DNA of 64,000 bases from Sphingomonas alpina (GCF_014490665.1 NZ_CP061038.1:1984001-2048000); one strand, 5' to 3'; shown: positions 9,518 through 18,538, counted from the first letter of the stretch. Made by a program: numbers and translations. The notes: generated by a model from the sequence alone, not told the origin.

Positions 9518-11052
9518 CCCGGCTCCGCCGCCAGTTCCAGCCGCGGGAACACGCCGCTCGGCGCAGGCAAGATCGTGCCAGACGCGACCGGCCGGTTCAG
9601 TGCGGTAAAGTCACGCGCATCGGCATTCTGTCCGAGCAGGTCGAGCAACCGGTCCGCACCGTCAGGGATTGCCCAGCGTGCCATGATCGCGATGCGGCGG
9701 ATCGCCTCGATCGTGAAGTGCAGGATGGTATCGGCCCGTGCCGGATCGGTCTTGCGCACGCTCCACGGCGCGGCATCGGCGAAATACTGGTTGGCGTCAC
9801 GCGCCGCCGACCACACCGCCTCCAGTGCATTATGCAGCGCGAGTTCACCCATCGCCGCATGCAAACCGGCTTCGGCCGCCGCAACGCTGGCCAGCAGGGC
9901 CTCTTCGGTCTCCGTCGGCGGCCCCGCCGGCGGTACCTTGCCATCGCAATTCTTGGCGACGATCGACAGGCAGCGCTGCGCGAGATTGCCGACATTATTG
10001 GCGAGATCGGCATTGCAGCGCGTAACGATCGCCTCTTCCGAATAGCTGCCGTCCTGGCCGAAGCTCACTTCGCGCAGCAGGAAATAGCGCAGCGCATCGA
10101 CCCCGAACCGTTCGACCAGCTCGATCGGGTCCGTGACGTTGCCGACCGACTTCGACATCTTCTCGCCGCGGTTGAGCAGGAAACCATGCCCGAACACCCG
10201 CCGCGGCAGCGCCAGCTTCGCAGACATCAGGAAGGCTGGCCAGTAAACGGCATGGAATCGCACGATATCCTTGCCGATCACATGCAGATCGGCCGGCCAG
10301 TAGCGCGCGAAATCAGCGGCATTGTCGGGATAGCCGGCGCCAGTCAGGTAATTGGTCAGCGCATCGACCCAGACATACATCACATGCCCCGGGCTGCCCG
10401 GCACCTTCACGCCCCAATCGAAGCTGGTGCGCGACACCGACAGGTCGGACAGGCCGCCCTCGACGAAGCGCATCACTTCATTGCGCCGCGTCTCGGGCAG
10501 GATGAAGTCGGGCTGTGCGTTATAGAGGTCGAGCAATGGCTGCTGATATTTCGACAGGCGGAAGAACCAGGTCTCCTCCGCGGTCCATTCGACCGGCGTC
10601 CCCTGCGGGGAAAGCTTGCCCCCTTCCCCGTCGACCAGTTCCTTCTCGTCATAGAACGCCTCGTCGCGGACCGAGTACCAGCCCTCGTAGCGATCGAGAT
10701 ACAGGTCCCCGGCATCGGCCATCGCCTGCCAGATCGCTGCGCTGGCGGCATGATGCTCGGGCTCGACCGTGCGGATGAAACGATCATAGGAGATGTTCAG
10801 TTTCTGATTCATCTCCTTGAAATAGGATGACATTTCATCGGCGAGCGCGCGCGTTTCCACGCCCCGGTCGCGTGCCGTCTGAACCATTTTCAGGCCATGT
10901 TCGTCGGTCCCGGTCTGGAACCGCACATCCCGCCCAGCCTGGCGATGATAGCGCGCGATCGCGTCGGTCGCGATCACTTCGTAAGCGTGGCCGATATGCG
11001 GGCGTCCATTGGGATAGCTGATCGCGGTGGTGATATAATAAGGGTCGCCCAT
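9514..11052 (-). CDS. metG: Methionyl-tRNA synthetase
   Basis: 512 residues, the short class Ia form. The HIGH-type motif is YPNGRPHIGHAYE and the KMSKS loop is GEKMSKSVGN. The segment between the Rossmann halves (YEGWYSVRDEAFYDEKEL) has no Cys pairs, so this is the zinc-free variety without the C-terminal tRNA-binding extension. It charges tRNA-Met in the cytoplasm. It lies 400 bases downstream of holB, separated by repeat element A, so it probably has its own promoter within 11053-11207. Confidence 0.96.
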   Translation of the reverse strand: MGDPYYITTAISYPNGRPHIGHAYEVIATDAIARYHRQAGRDVRFQTGTDEHGLKMVQTARDRGVETRALADEMSSYFKEMNQKLNISYDRFIRTVEPEHHAASAAIWQAMADAGDLYLDRYEGWYSVRDEAFYDEKELVDGEGGKLSPQGTPVEWTAEETWFFRLSKYQQPLLDLYNAQPDFILPETRRNEVMRFVEGGLSDLSVSRTSFDWGVKVPGSPGHVMYVWVDALTNYLTGAGYPDNAADFARYWPADLHVIGKDIVRFHAVYWPAFLMSAKLALPRRVFGHGFLLNRGEKMSKSVGNVTDPIELVERFGVDALRYFLLREVSFGQDGSYSEEAIVTRCNADLANNVGNLAQRCLSIVAKNCDGKVPPAGPPTETEEALLASVAAAEAGLHAAMGELALHNALEAVWSAARDANQYFADAAPWSVRKTDPARADTILHFTIEAIRRIAIMARWAIPDGADRLLDLLGQNADARDFTALNRPVASGTILPAPSGVFPRLELAAEPG

Positions 11053-11207
11053 GCGCGCCTCCTAGCGCGGTTTTCCGGTGATTAGAACCACCGACACAAT
11101 CGTTTGCGCACGATTCAATGTCGGCCTGAACTGAGGCAGGAGATGCTCTCGCGCGCAATGGCGGGCACAGCAGCTCTTTCTCATCGTCGATCCGGGATCA
11201 CAGCCAT

Positions 11208-11434
11208 GGCTGGCTGTTATCGCAGAAACAGCCATCAACACTGGCTGTTAGCTGGCTGTTAGCTGGCTGTTAGCTGGCTGTTACCTGGCTGTTATGCTGG
11301 CTGATAACTGGCTGATAACTGGCTGTTATTCGATAACAGCCAGCGCCCTGCAAGATCATGAAATTAAACAGGAAATCCTCAGTAGATATCCAACTTAACA
11401 GCCAGGAAAACAATATCGCGCGATTAACAGCCAG
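11208..11434. repeat. Repeat element A: array and hairpins of CTGGCTGTTA
   Basis: This fills most of the 401-base gap between holB and metG. From left to right it has five parts. Hairpin 1 is GGCTGTT (11212-11218) with AACAGCC (11227-11233). Eight direct units CTGGCTGTTA (two read CTGGCTGATA) start at 11241, 11252, 11263, 11274, 11285, 11297, 11308 and 11319, an 11-12 base period close to one helical turn. Hairpin 2 pairs the last unit with 11333-11343 as an 11-bp stem with a TCG loop. An A+T-richer spacer of 52 bases follows. Two inverted units TAACAGCCAG lie at 11396 and 11425, the first inside ATCCAACTTAACAGCCAG. Element B at 54194-54388 has the same layout. The stretch 11053-11207 shows only presumptive promoter sequence and the palindrome CAGCCATGGCTG (11201-11212). 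Confidence 0.9.
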
Positions 11435-11453
11435 GAACAGCGAGCTTTCGCCT

Positions 11454-12446
11454 TCACGACCGGGCCGGCTCGGCCAGAGTCGCGACAAGACCGGCCATCT
11501 CGAACACCGTCGCCTGCGCATCGAGCGACAGGCTGCGTGCACTGGCGGACAATGCGCGCGCGGCGTCATAACTGTTCAGGGCGGTCTGCAGCGCAGCGCC
11601 ATGCTTCGCCGGTGCAGCGGCGGCGATGAAGGCAGGCGCGCGGTCGAGAAACGCCTCGTACCGTGGTTGCGCCGCCTTGGGCGACAAAAGCTTGGCCAGC
11701 TTGGCGCGCTGCGTATTGCTCGGGTCGCCATCCCTGGCGATACCGGTCATCGCCTTGTCGAGCGCCGCCATATCGAGCCCGGCAAAGCCGAGCGCGCGGC
11801 CGGGCGAGCCCTGCCCCGCCGTCACCAGCGCCGCGATTTCGGTGGCATTGGCATCCGGCAATTGCGCGCGCAGCACACGCTCCATTGCCGCATCGTCGAG
11901 CGGATCGAAGCGCAGCAGGCGACAGCGCGAGCGGATCGTCGGCAGCAACCGGCCGGGCGCATGGCTGATCAGCAGGAAGATCGTGCCGGCCGGCGGCTCC
12001 TCCAGGCTCTTGAGCAAGGCGTTCGAGGCACCGGGTCGCTCCACCTCGTCGATCGCATCGATCAGGACGATACGACGCGACGACATGGATGGCGTGGTCG
12101 CGAACATCGGTCCCAATGCACGGACCTGCGCGATCGGAATGCTCCGCGCGAGATCCTGCCCCGGCTTGTCGGCATCCTTGGGCTGGCGCGTCAGTTCGCG
12201 ATAATCGGGATGCGATCCGGCAGCGATCAGCGAGCGCGTGCGATCCGTGCCCGGCACGTCATAGCCGGGCGGCAACGAACCGGGGTTTGCGCCTTCGGCC
12301 AGCAGGCGCAGCGCAGCAATCCGCGCGAAAGTCGCCTTACCCACGCCTTCGGGGCCCGCGAACAGCCAGGCATGGTGCAATGTCCCGCCCGTCATCGCCG
12401 AGGCAAAGGCGGCATGTGCGGCGTCATTGCCGATCGGCAGGGTCAT
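11454..12446 (-). CDS. holB: DNA polymerase III delta' subunit
   Basis: 330 residues. AAA+ clamp-loader type: LHHAWLFAGPEGVGKATFAR carries the Walker A, RRIVLIDAIDEVE the Walker B, NALLKSLEEPPA the sensor region and LPTIRSRCRLLRF the SRC motif. It is the delta' wrench of the clamp loader that places the beta clamp on DNA. It overlaps tmk by 4 bases; tmk-holB is a standard pair. Element A starts 20 bases after its stop codon. Confidence 0.95.
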   Translation of the reverse strand: MTLPIGNDAAHAAFASAMTGGTLHHAWLFAGPEGVGKATFARIAALRLLAEGANPGSLPPGYDVPGTDRTRSLIAAGSHPDYRELTRQPKDADKPGQDLARSIPIAQVRALGPMFATTPSMSSRRIVLIDAIDEVERPGASNALLKSLEEPPAGTIFLLISHAPGRLLPTIRSRCRLLRFDPLDDAAMERVLRAQLPDANATEIAALVTAGQGSPGRALGFAGLDMAALDKAMTGIARDGDPSNTQRAKLAKLLSPKAAQPRYEAFLDRAPAFIAAAAPAKHGAALQTALNSYDAARALSASARSLSLDAQATVFEMAGLVATLAEPARS

Positions 12447-13069
12447 GGCAGCAGATCGACCAGGCCGGCGAGCAAAGCCTCGGTTACCGTCTCGGGCGAT
12501 CCCGATGCATCGATCAGGCGTATCCGGTCGGGCTCATGCTCGGCATATCCCCGAAACGCGGACGCGACCTGGGCATGAAAATCGTCGCCACGTGCAGCGA
12601 ACCGGTCCGCTGCGGCGCCATCGCGGTCATCCGCCCGTGCGCGGCCTTGGTCGAGCGAGACTTCGAGGATGAAGGTGCGGTCTGGCAGCAGGCCGCGCGA
12701 TCCGAAGCCGTGCAGCGCGAGCACTGCCGCATCGTCGATTCCGCCAGCAACGCCCTGATAGGCCCGGCTGCTGTCTATGAACCGGTCGCAAATCACCCAG
12801 GTCCCGGCACCAAGCGCAGGCTGGATCTGCTTTTCGACATGGTCCGCGCGCGCCGCTGCGAACAGCAAGGCTTCGCTGTGCGGGCTCCAGCGCGTCACCG
12901 AACCCTGCATCAGCAAGCCGCGAATCGCTTCGGCACCTTCGCTGCCGCCCGGCTCACGCGTGACCAGTGTCTCGATCCCGCGCGCGCCCAGCGCCTCGGC
13001 GAGGCGCCGGACCTGAGTCGATTTACCCGCCCCCTCGCCGCCTTCGAGCGAGATGAAGCGTCCCCTCAC
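12443..13069 (-). CDS. tmk: Thymidylate kinase
   Basis: 208 residues with P-loop EGGEGAGKSTQ, the DR(Y/F) motif CDRFIDSSRAYQG and the TREPGGSEGA segment. It phosphorylates dTMP to dTDP for DNA synthesis. Start and stop overlap dacC and holB by 4 bases each, so the three are translationally coupled. Confidence 0.96.
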   Translation of the reverse strand: MRGRFISLEGGEGAGKSTQVRRLAEALGARGIETLVTREPGGSEGAEAIRGLLMQGSVTRWSPHSEALLFAAARADHVEKQIQPALGAGTWVICDRFIDSSRAYQGVAGGIDDAAVLALHGFGSRGLLPDRTFILEVSLDQGRARADDRDGAAADRFAARGDDFHAQVASAFRGYAEHEPDRIRLIDASGSPETVTEALLAGLVDLLP

Positions 13070-14250
13070 CCGCCGAACAGGCCCATCAGGCCAGCCCAGG
13101 CACGGCCGAAAAAGCCCGCCTCATCGACATCCTTGTCGGCCACCAGCGGCAGGCTCTGTGCCGGCATGTCGGGGGTCGTCACGACCAGGTCGGCGATATG
13201 CTGGCCCGCCTTGATCGGAGCCTTGATCGGGCCGTTATAAACGACGCGCAACTGAATGTCGGGCGCGGCGCCCGCGGGCAGAGTCGCGGTCAGGTCGGAT
13301 GGCGCAACCAAGCCGACACTGCTCGCAGTGCCAAGCTGGACCTCTGCGGTCTCGACCTTGCGGCCCTTGGCGACGATCGGCTTGGCCTGCCAGGCGCGGA
13401 AGCCCCAGTTCATGAACTTGACCGATTCCTCGATCCGCTGGTTCGAACTGGTCAGCCCGGCCATGACCATGATCAGGCGGCGGCCATTCTGCTGCGCGGA
13501 GCCGGTGAAACCATAGCCGGCCTCATCGGTATGGCCGGTCTTCAGCCCGTCCGCCCCGGCAACGCGGCCAAGCAATGGGTCGCGATTCGCCTGCGTGATG
13601 TCGGCACCGGCGCCCAGCGTCTTGCCCCAGGTGAAATTCGGCAGCGAATAGAACTTCTTGTAATAATCCGGATGGTCCTTGATCGTCGCCGCCGCCAGCT
13701 TCGCGAGGTCGCGCGCAGTGACATAGGTCACGCCATTGTCGGGCCAGCCGTTCGACGTGCCGAAATGGCTGTTGGTCAGGCCGAGCCGCTTGGCCGCCTG
13801 GTTCATCCGCTCGGTAAATGCCGCTTCGGTGCCGGAAATGCCCTCGGCCAGCACGACACAGGCATCGTTGCCGGAGAGCGTCACGATGCCCTTCAGGAGA
13901 TTCTCGACGCTGACCTTCTCACCGGTCGACAGGAACATCGTCGATCCCGCAGCCGGGCCATGCCACTGCTTCCACGTCTCGGGCCGGACGTCGAACTGCT
14001 GGTCGAGCTTGATCTCGCCCTTCTTCAGCATGTCGAACGCGACATAGACCGTCATCATCTTCGCCATCGACGCGGGCGGCATGCGCCGGTCCGGATCCTT
14101 CGAATAAAGGACGGCGCCCGACGACAGGTCAGTCAGATAGGCGACCGGCGCCGGCGTCTCGAACACAGGCGCGGCGGCCATGCTCGGATTGGCCAGGACA
14201 AGGGCGATGACGGAGGCGGCGGCGAGCTTCTTGATCGGCATGTTCTTCAT
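13066..14250 (-). CDS. dacC: D-alanyl-D-alanine carboxypeptidase (PBP5/DacC family)
   Basis: 394 residues with an N-terminal signal peptide (AAASVIALVLANPSMAAA). The three penicillin-binding motifs are present: SMAK with the catalytic Ser, SGN (TLSGNDACV) and KTG (LKTGHTDEAG). A C-terminal beta domain and a short amphipathic C-terminus (FFGRAWAGLMGLFGG) follow, as in membrane-tethered PBP5 proteins. It trims the terminal D-Ala from peptidoglycan stem peptides in the periplasm. It lies 27 bases after rlpA in an envelope operon. Confidence 0.94.
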   Translation of the reverse strand: MKNMPIKKLAAASVIALVLANPSMAAAPVFETPAPVAYLTDLSSGAVLYSKDPDRRMPPASMAKMMTVYVAFDMLKKGEIKLDQQFDVRPETWKQWHGPAAGSTMFLSTGEKVSVENLLKGIVTLSGNDACVVLAEGISGTEAAFTERMNQAAKRLGLTNSHFGTSNGWPDNGVTYVTARDLAKLAAATIKDHPDYYKKFYSLPNFTWGKTLGAGADITQANRDPLLGRVAGADGLKTGHTDEAGYGFTGSAQQNGRRLIMVMAGLTSSNQRIEESVKFMNWGFRAWQAKPIVAKGRKVETAEVQLGTASSVGLVAPSDLTATLPAGAAPDIQLRVVYNGPIKAPIKAGQHIADLVVTTPDMPAQSLPLVADKDVDEAGFFGRAWAGLMGLFGG

Positions 14251-14277
14251 GGGCAGTCCGTAACGCTAGGGGATGAC

Positions 14278-15345
14278 TCAGTTCGTTTTCACGATCCTCG
14301 CATCTCCATAACCACGTCTCGCCACATCGTCACGCGCCCGTTGCGCCAAAGCGTTGTTTGCAAACGGCCCGATCTGCACGCGGAAGATCGATCCGGCCAT
14401 TTCGACCCGCCCGCCAAGCTGCGTGGCCAATGCCTTGGCCCGACCGGCGTTCGACAGGGCTGCGACCTGGACATAGAGGCCCGGCCCGCCGCGTGGCGCC
14501 GCCACTGGCCGCTGGCGCGGTTGTTCGGGCGGTGGCGCCGGGCGCTGGCGCACCTCGCCCGGTGGCGCATAGGATGCGCCCGGCGCAGCGCGAACCGCTG
14601 CCCCCCGTACCGGTACAGGGTTTGCCGCTAAGGGATTTGCCGATGCACGGTTCGCCGGCACAGGCCGTCCCCGTACCGGCTGTGGCGGAGTTGCCGCCGC
14701 GCGCGCCGGCAGCTTGCGGCGCAATGCGGTGAGCAGCGTCGGCGGTGCATCGATGCGCTGTGACGCCGCCCGCCCCTGACGCAGCGCGATCTGTTCGGGG
14801 AGTGGCGGGTTGACCAGGCGTACGCGCACCGGTGCAAGGCCATTGAGGCCAAGCGACTGTGCGGCACCACGCGACAGGTCGATCAGCCGATCGCCGGCAC
14901 CCGGGCCGCGGTCATTGACCAGCACGACGATCGTGCGCCCGCTATCCAGCGCCGTAACCTCGACGAACGATCCGAGCGGCAGGCTGTTATGCGCCGCGGT
15001 GATGGCGTCGGGATTGAACGGCTCGCCAGATGCAGTGCGACCGCCGCCCACTTCCTCGCCATACCAGCTCGCAAAGCCGACTTCGTCATAGCGCTGCTGC
15101 TCGCCCGAGGTGCCGCGTGGCCCCGGACCGGACGGCATATCTGCCGGCAGCGGCTCGGAAGGGCGCGCCTGTTGCGACGGTTCCACGCGATTGGACGGCG
15201 GCGGCGGTGCGTAACGGGCGCCACGAGCGGCCCCGTCATTCGAACCATTGGATTGCTGCTGCGGCGTCGCCGCATGTCCCCCGCCCCCGCCGCACGCTGC
15301 GAGCAAGACCGTGAAACCAATGGCAAATCTATTGTTCAACTGCAT
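14278..15345 (-). CDS. rlpA: Septal ring lytic transglycosylase RlpA with SPOR domain
   Basis: 355 residues. A lipobox-like LLAAC suggests an outer-membrane lipoprotein. A double-psi beta-barrel domain (VGFASWYGEEVGGGRTASG; AAHNSLPLGS; VNDRGP; IDLSRGAAQ) lies at about residues 85-175. A long Ala/Pro/Arg-rich linker follows, then a C-terminal SPOR domain (GLYVQVAALSNAGRAKAL; FRVQIGPF). SPOR domains bind denuded glycans at the septum. RlpA cleaves such glycans during division. It overlaps the upstream mltB gene by 17 bases. Confidence 0.93.
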   Translation of the reverse strand: MQLNNRFAIGFTVLLAACGGGGGHAATPQQQSNGSNDGAARGARYAPPPPSNRVEPSQQARPSEPLPADMPSGPGPRGTSGEQQRYDEVGFASWYGEEVGGGRTASGEPFNPDAITAAHNSLPLGSFVEVTALDSGRTIVVLVNDRGPGAGDRLIDLSRGAAQSLGLNGLAPVRVRLVNPPLPEQIALRQGRAASQRIDAPPTLLTALRRKLPARAAATPPQPVRGRPVPANRASANPLAANPVPVRGAAVRAAPGASYAPPGEVRQRPAPPPEQPRQRPVAAPRGGPGLYVQVAALSNAGRAKALATQLGGRVEMAGSIFRVQIGPFANNALAQRARDDVARRGYGDARIVKTN

Positions 15346-16357
15346 CCGCGAGCAACCCGACCGAAAGAGCGTAAAAATTCGAGCAATTATAATCGAGGAT
15401 AACCCGATAATTTCCGGTTAGCAGATAAGCGGTTTTTCCCGGACCATCGGGTTCGAGCAATGTCGCCAGCACGCGGTCGCCCGGCAAGGTCCGGGTTTGC
15501 GGTGCAACGCCAAGCGCGCGCCACTCGGCCATCGTCTTCCACGCGCTGTGCCGCTCGAATACCCTGGGGCAGCGGGGCGACAAGGTGCGGTTGGTGATCG
15601 AGCTGCGATCAAACCCCGCGGGTACGTTGACCGCAAATCCCCAGGGCTGGCCGGCGCGCCAGCCGGCATTGGCGAAATAATTGCCGATCGAAGCGAGCGT
15701 ATCGGCATCGCTGGTCCAGATATCGGGCAGACCATCGCCATCGCCGTCCTTGGCGAGGCGCAGATAGATTGACGGCAGGAATTGTGGTCCGCCTGTCGCT
15801 CCCGCCCAGCTGCCCAGCAACCGGCCGCGCGGCAGGCCGCGATCCATCATCTGCAGCGTTGCGATGAACTCGGCTGAGAACAGCTCGCGGCGGCGTCCTT
15901 CAAAGGCAAGCGTCGCAAGTGCACGCGGCAGGTCGAAATTACCCATCACGCTGCCGTAATTGGTCTCATGTCCCCAGATCGCGACCATGATCGATTCGGG
16001 CACGCCAAGCTCGCGCTCGATCCGCTGCAGCCGGAAACGCTGCGCCTGATAGGCGGTGCGCCCGCGATTGATCCGCGAGGCATCGACATGGCGCGCCTTG
16101 TAGGGCGCGAAATTGAGGATGCCGGACGTGGTGGGGCTGGCCCCGGGCTGCGCCCGGTCGAGTTCGATCACCCGGGTGTTGAGCGTCAGCGTCGGCATGA
16201 CCGCATCGAGCGTCGCACGGCTCACCCCCTGTGCCTGCGCCTGTGCCCTGAGCGTGACGAGATACTCCTGGAAACCGGCCTCATCCTGGGCATGAGCCGA
16301 TCCGCTTGTCATCACGCATACACAGGCGGCGAGCACCGCCCCGAACCACTGCTTCAT
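15329..16357 (-). CDS. Lytic murein transglycosylase, MltB family
   Basis: About 342 residues. Start at ATG 16357 gives a clear signal peptide (WFGAVLAACVCVMTSGSAHA). The catalytic Glu is in IWGHETNYG, followed by GSWAGATGGPQFLPS. A calcium-binding EF-hand-like loop DGDGDGLPDIW comes next, as in E. coli Slt35/MltB. The C-terminus has NYRVILDYNCSNFYALSVG. It cuts glycan strands to 1,6-anhydroMurNAc ends. First gene of the mltB-rlpA-dacC-tmk-holB run. Confidence 0.93.
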   Translation of the reverse strand: MKQWFGAVLAACVCVMTSGSAHAQDEAGFQEYLVTLRAQAQAQGVSRATLDAVMPTLTLNTRVIELDRAQPGASPTTSGILNFAPYKARHVDASRINRGRTAYQAQRFRLQRIERELGVPESIMVAIWGHETNYGSVMGNFDLPRALATLAFEGRRRELFSAEFIATLQMMDRGLPRGRLLGSWAGATGGPQFLPSIYLRLAKDGDGDGLPDIWTSDADTLASIGNYFANAGWRAGQPWGFAVNVPAGFDRSSITNRTLSPRCPRVFERHSAWKTMAEWRALGVAPQTRTLPGDRVLATLLEPDGPGKTAYLLTGNYRVILDYNCSNFYALSVGLLADAVEQ

Positions 16358-16553
16358 TCTGATCAAATTCCCAAATACCGACCGACCTTGCCACAGCAGC
16401 ACCGCGAGACAAACCCCGATGGTCGCGCCCGGGGCACAAAGCGCCGCGACCGCATCGTTCAGTGCCGGCATTCCGGGCTTGCGCTCCGCCACGTCGGCGC
16501 ATTAAGCGCCACAACGCGCGGGTGAGATAGCCGAGTGGCCGCTGCATCGGTGT

Positions 16554-16643
16554 GGAAGAGTGTCCGAGTGGTTTAAGGAACTGGTCTTGAAAACCAGCGA
16601 GGGTGCAAGCTCTCCGTGGGTTCGAATCCCACCTCTTCCGCCA
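16554..16643 (+). tRNA. tRNA-Ser (anticodon TGA)
   Basis: The 90-base type II tRNA has acceptor arm GGAAGAG (16554-16560) paired with CTCTTCC (16633-16639), then G and an encoded CCA. The anticodon arm is CTGGT-CTTGAAA-ACCAG, giving anticodon TGA. A long variable arm (GAGGGTGCAAGCTCTC) and a T-loop GGTTCGAATCC are typical for serine tRNA. It reads UCA and UCG-type codons. Confidence 0.97.
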
Positions 16644-16669
16644 TTGTCCAACGCTGAGGTGGCGAGGCC

Positions 16670-17059
16670 ATGGAGTTCATATTTGAGGTGATCCTTCAGT
16701 TTTTTGGGGAAATCTTACTTCAAATATTTTTCGAGCTATTGGTCGAACTAGGCCTTCACAGCCTTGCAGACACGGTCAGGAAGCCAAGGCATCCGGCGCT
16801 CTCTACGATTGGATTTATCCTGTTGGGCGCAATCGCCGGCGGCATCAGCCTGTGGATTTTCCCGACATCAGCTATCCGAAATCCTAATTTCCGAATACCC
16901 AATCTCTTTATAACTCCGATCCTTATCGGCGGAGTTATGATGCTGATTGGAAAATTGAGGGACAAGAGGGGGCAGAATTTGGTCAAATTGGATCGATTTG
17001 GCTATGCTTTTGCTTTCGCTTTTACCATGTCGTTGATCCGCTTTATTTGGGCGGTATAG
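16670..17059 (+). CDS. Hypothetical small integral membrane protein
   Basis: 129 residues, family not recognised. The sequence is strongly hydrophobic. An N-terminal amphipathic or membrane helix rich in Phe, Leu and Glu (FEVILQFFGEILLQIFFELL) is followed by two central membrane segments (IGFILLGAIAGGISLWIF; FITPILIGGVMMLIGKL). A C-terminal one follows (FAFAFTMSLIRFIWAV). Codons are visibly richer in A+T than in neighbours. The gene begins only 26 bases after the tRNA-Ser, a frequent integration site, so acquisition by transfer is plausible. No integrase or repeated tRNA end was found. Confidence 0.72.
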   Translation: MEFIFEVILQFFGEILLQIFFELLVELGLHSLADTVRKPRHPALSTIGFILLGAIAGGISLWIFPTSAIRNPNFRIPNLFITPILIGGVMMLIGKLRDKRGQNLVKLDRFGYAFAFAFTMSLIRFIWAV

Positions 17060-17321
17060 CTCCGCCACCCATTTGGGACGCGGATTGTAATGGCTAAACG
17101 ACTTAAGAATTAAACGCCTGCTGACCGCCAGCCGCGCAACGATATCGACGCGCATGAAAAACCGATCCTATCCGCCGCCGGCCAAGGTCTTACCCTACAG
17201 TCCGCTGTTCGAAATTTGCGCCACTATGATCTTCCTGCCGAAATGGACGACACCGAAGCCAGGCAAGACCCCGTTCATGCAGCCCGATTATCCTCAGCGA
17301 AGATGTTTGCGAGGAACAGCC

Positions 17322-17957
17322 ATGAGCAGCGCGAGTGACGCCCGTTTCTGGGACCGGGTCTCCCCAAAATACGCCATGGGGACGATTGGCGACCAGGCCG
17401 GATATGAACGCACGCTCAACCGGACCCGCGCCCTGTTGGGGTCGGGTGACAGCGTGTTGGAACTGGGCTGCGGAACAGGCACGACGGCACTTCAACTCGC
17501 CGCCCATGTTCAAAATTATCTTGCGACCGATATTTCCACTGGAATGATCGCGATTGCCATGGACAAGCACGCTGCCGACCCTGCCCCGGCGCTTGTCTTC
17601 CGCACCGCGACCGCAGAAGCGCTTACCTCGGACGCCGGACCGTTCCATGCCGTTCTGGGATTCAACTATCTCCATCTGGTCCGCGACCTGCCCGGCACGC
17701 TGCACCGCATCCATGCCTTGCTTGCGGCGGATGGCTTGTTCATCTCAAAGACGCCCTGTGTCGGGGATATGAATCCGCTTATCCGGATTGCCCTTCCCGC
17801 GATGCGCGCGGTCGGCAAAGCACCTTATGCGGGTGTGTTTCGAGCAGCGGAGCTCAGCCAGCACATAAGCGCTGCAGGCTTCGACATTCTTGCTACTGAA
17901 AGCCACGCGACAAAGGGCAATGACCACCGACCTTACATCGTGGCTCGCAGAAAGTGA
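17322..17957 (+). CDS. Class I SAM-dependent methyltransferase
   Basis: 211 residues. Start ATG 17322 is set by GAGGAA eight bases upstream; the open frame extends further up without a better signal. Motif I is VLELGCGTGTTALQLA, followed by the acidic end of strand 2 (YLATDIS) and FHAVLGFNYLHLVRDL as motif II/III. This resembles UbiE/Methyltransf_11 type small-molecule methyltransferases; the substrate is unknown. It converges with the MarR gene at 17996. The 262 bases upstream hold only an unrecognised start-less open stretch (17114-17335). Confidence 0.87.
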   Translation: MSSASDARFWDRVSPKYAMGTIGDQAGYERTLNRTRALLGSGDSVLELGCGTGTTALQLAAHVQNYLATDISTGMIAIAMDKHAADPAPALVFRTATAEALTSDAGPFHAVLGFNYLHLVRDLPGTLHRIHALLAADGLFISKTPCVGDMNPLIRIALPAMRAVGKAPYAGVFRAAELSQHISAAGFDILATESHATKGNDHRPYIVARRK

Positions 17958-17995
17958 TATGAACCACCAGGGTTGCATGACTTCTGCCCGCAAGC

Positions 17996-18538
17996 TCAGC
18001 CTGCTGCGGGGAGCGCCTTGCCTTCAATTCCGACAATCAGCTTTCGTAACAAGACCGCGAGCACCTCACGCTCCTTTGCGTCCAGAGCGTGCAGGAAAGA
18101 GGATTCATTCGCCATGTCCGTGCGGAAGGCCTGCTCGGCGAGCTCAATGCCTGCCTGGGTTAGCGCCACCAACACGCTACGGCCGTCGCGCGGCGCTTTT
18201 TCGCGCTGAATCAGCCCCGCTTTCTCCAGCCGATCAAGCCTGTGGGTGAGGCCACCCGACGAGACCATCAGCAAGGTGTAGAGTTCGGTCGGGGTCAGCC
18301 GGTAAGGCGGCCCTGAGCGCCGCAAGGTCGCGATCACATCGAACTCCCCACGGTCTAGGTTAAAGTTCGCAAATGTCGCCTCAATACTCGCACGCACCAG
18401 ATTCGACAGTCGATAGGCGCGGCCCAGGATCGCCATAGCCTCGGTATCGAGGTCAGGCAGTTCGAGCGCCCATTGCCGACGCAGCCGGTCGATATGGTCA
18501 CCGCCTGCAGCGCCCTCGCCTGCTTCAAGCTCATTCAT
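17996..18538 (-). CDS. MarR-family transcriptional regulator
   Basis: 180 residues. An N-terminal dimerisation helix (WALELPDLDTEAMAILGRAY) precedes the winged helix: GEFDVIATLRRSG, LTPTELYTLLMVSSGGLTHR as recognition helix region, then DRLEKAGLIQRE and RDGRSVLVALTQ for the wing. The C-terminal helix ends in EREVLAVLLRKL. It is divergent from a cupin gene. The 135-base spacer contains two identical-geometry palindromes, TATCT-N8-AGATA, the likely operators, so autoregulation and control of the cupin are inferred. The same subgroup is represented by the remnant at 6214-6538. Confidence 0.93.
   Translation of the reverse strand: MNELEAGEGAAGGDHIDRLRRQWALELPDLDTEAMAILGRAYRLSNLVRASIEATFANFNLDRGEFDVIATLRRSGPPYRLTPTELYTLLMVSSGGLTHRLDRLEKAGLIQREKAPRDGRSVLVALTQAGIELAEQAFRTDMANESSFLHALDAKEREVLAVLLRKLIVGIEGKALPAAG

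Noticed and set aside
11053..11207. Riboswitch or T-box in the metG leader
   Set aside because: No SAM riboswitch or T-box consensus was recognisable in this stretch.
11241..11343. CRISPR array
   Set aside because: Units are 10 bases with 1-2 base gaps, not 25-40-base repeats with unique spacers, and no cas genes are present.
16554..16643. tRNA-Ser as an active attachment site
   Set aside because: No second copy of the tRNA 3' end and no integrase gene in the window.
17114..17335. Open stretch without a start before the methyltransferase
   Set aside because: No start codon and no recognised family; may be a fragment or chance in high-G+C DNA.
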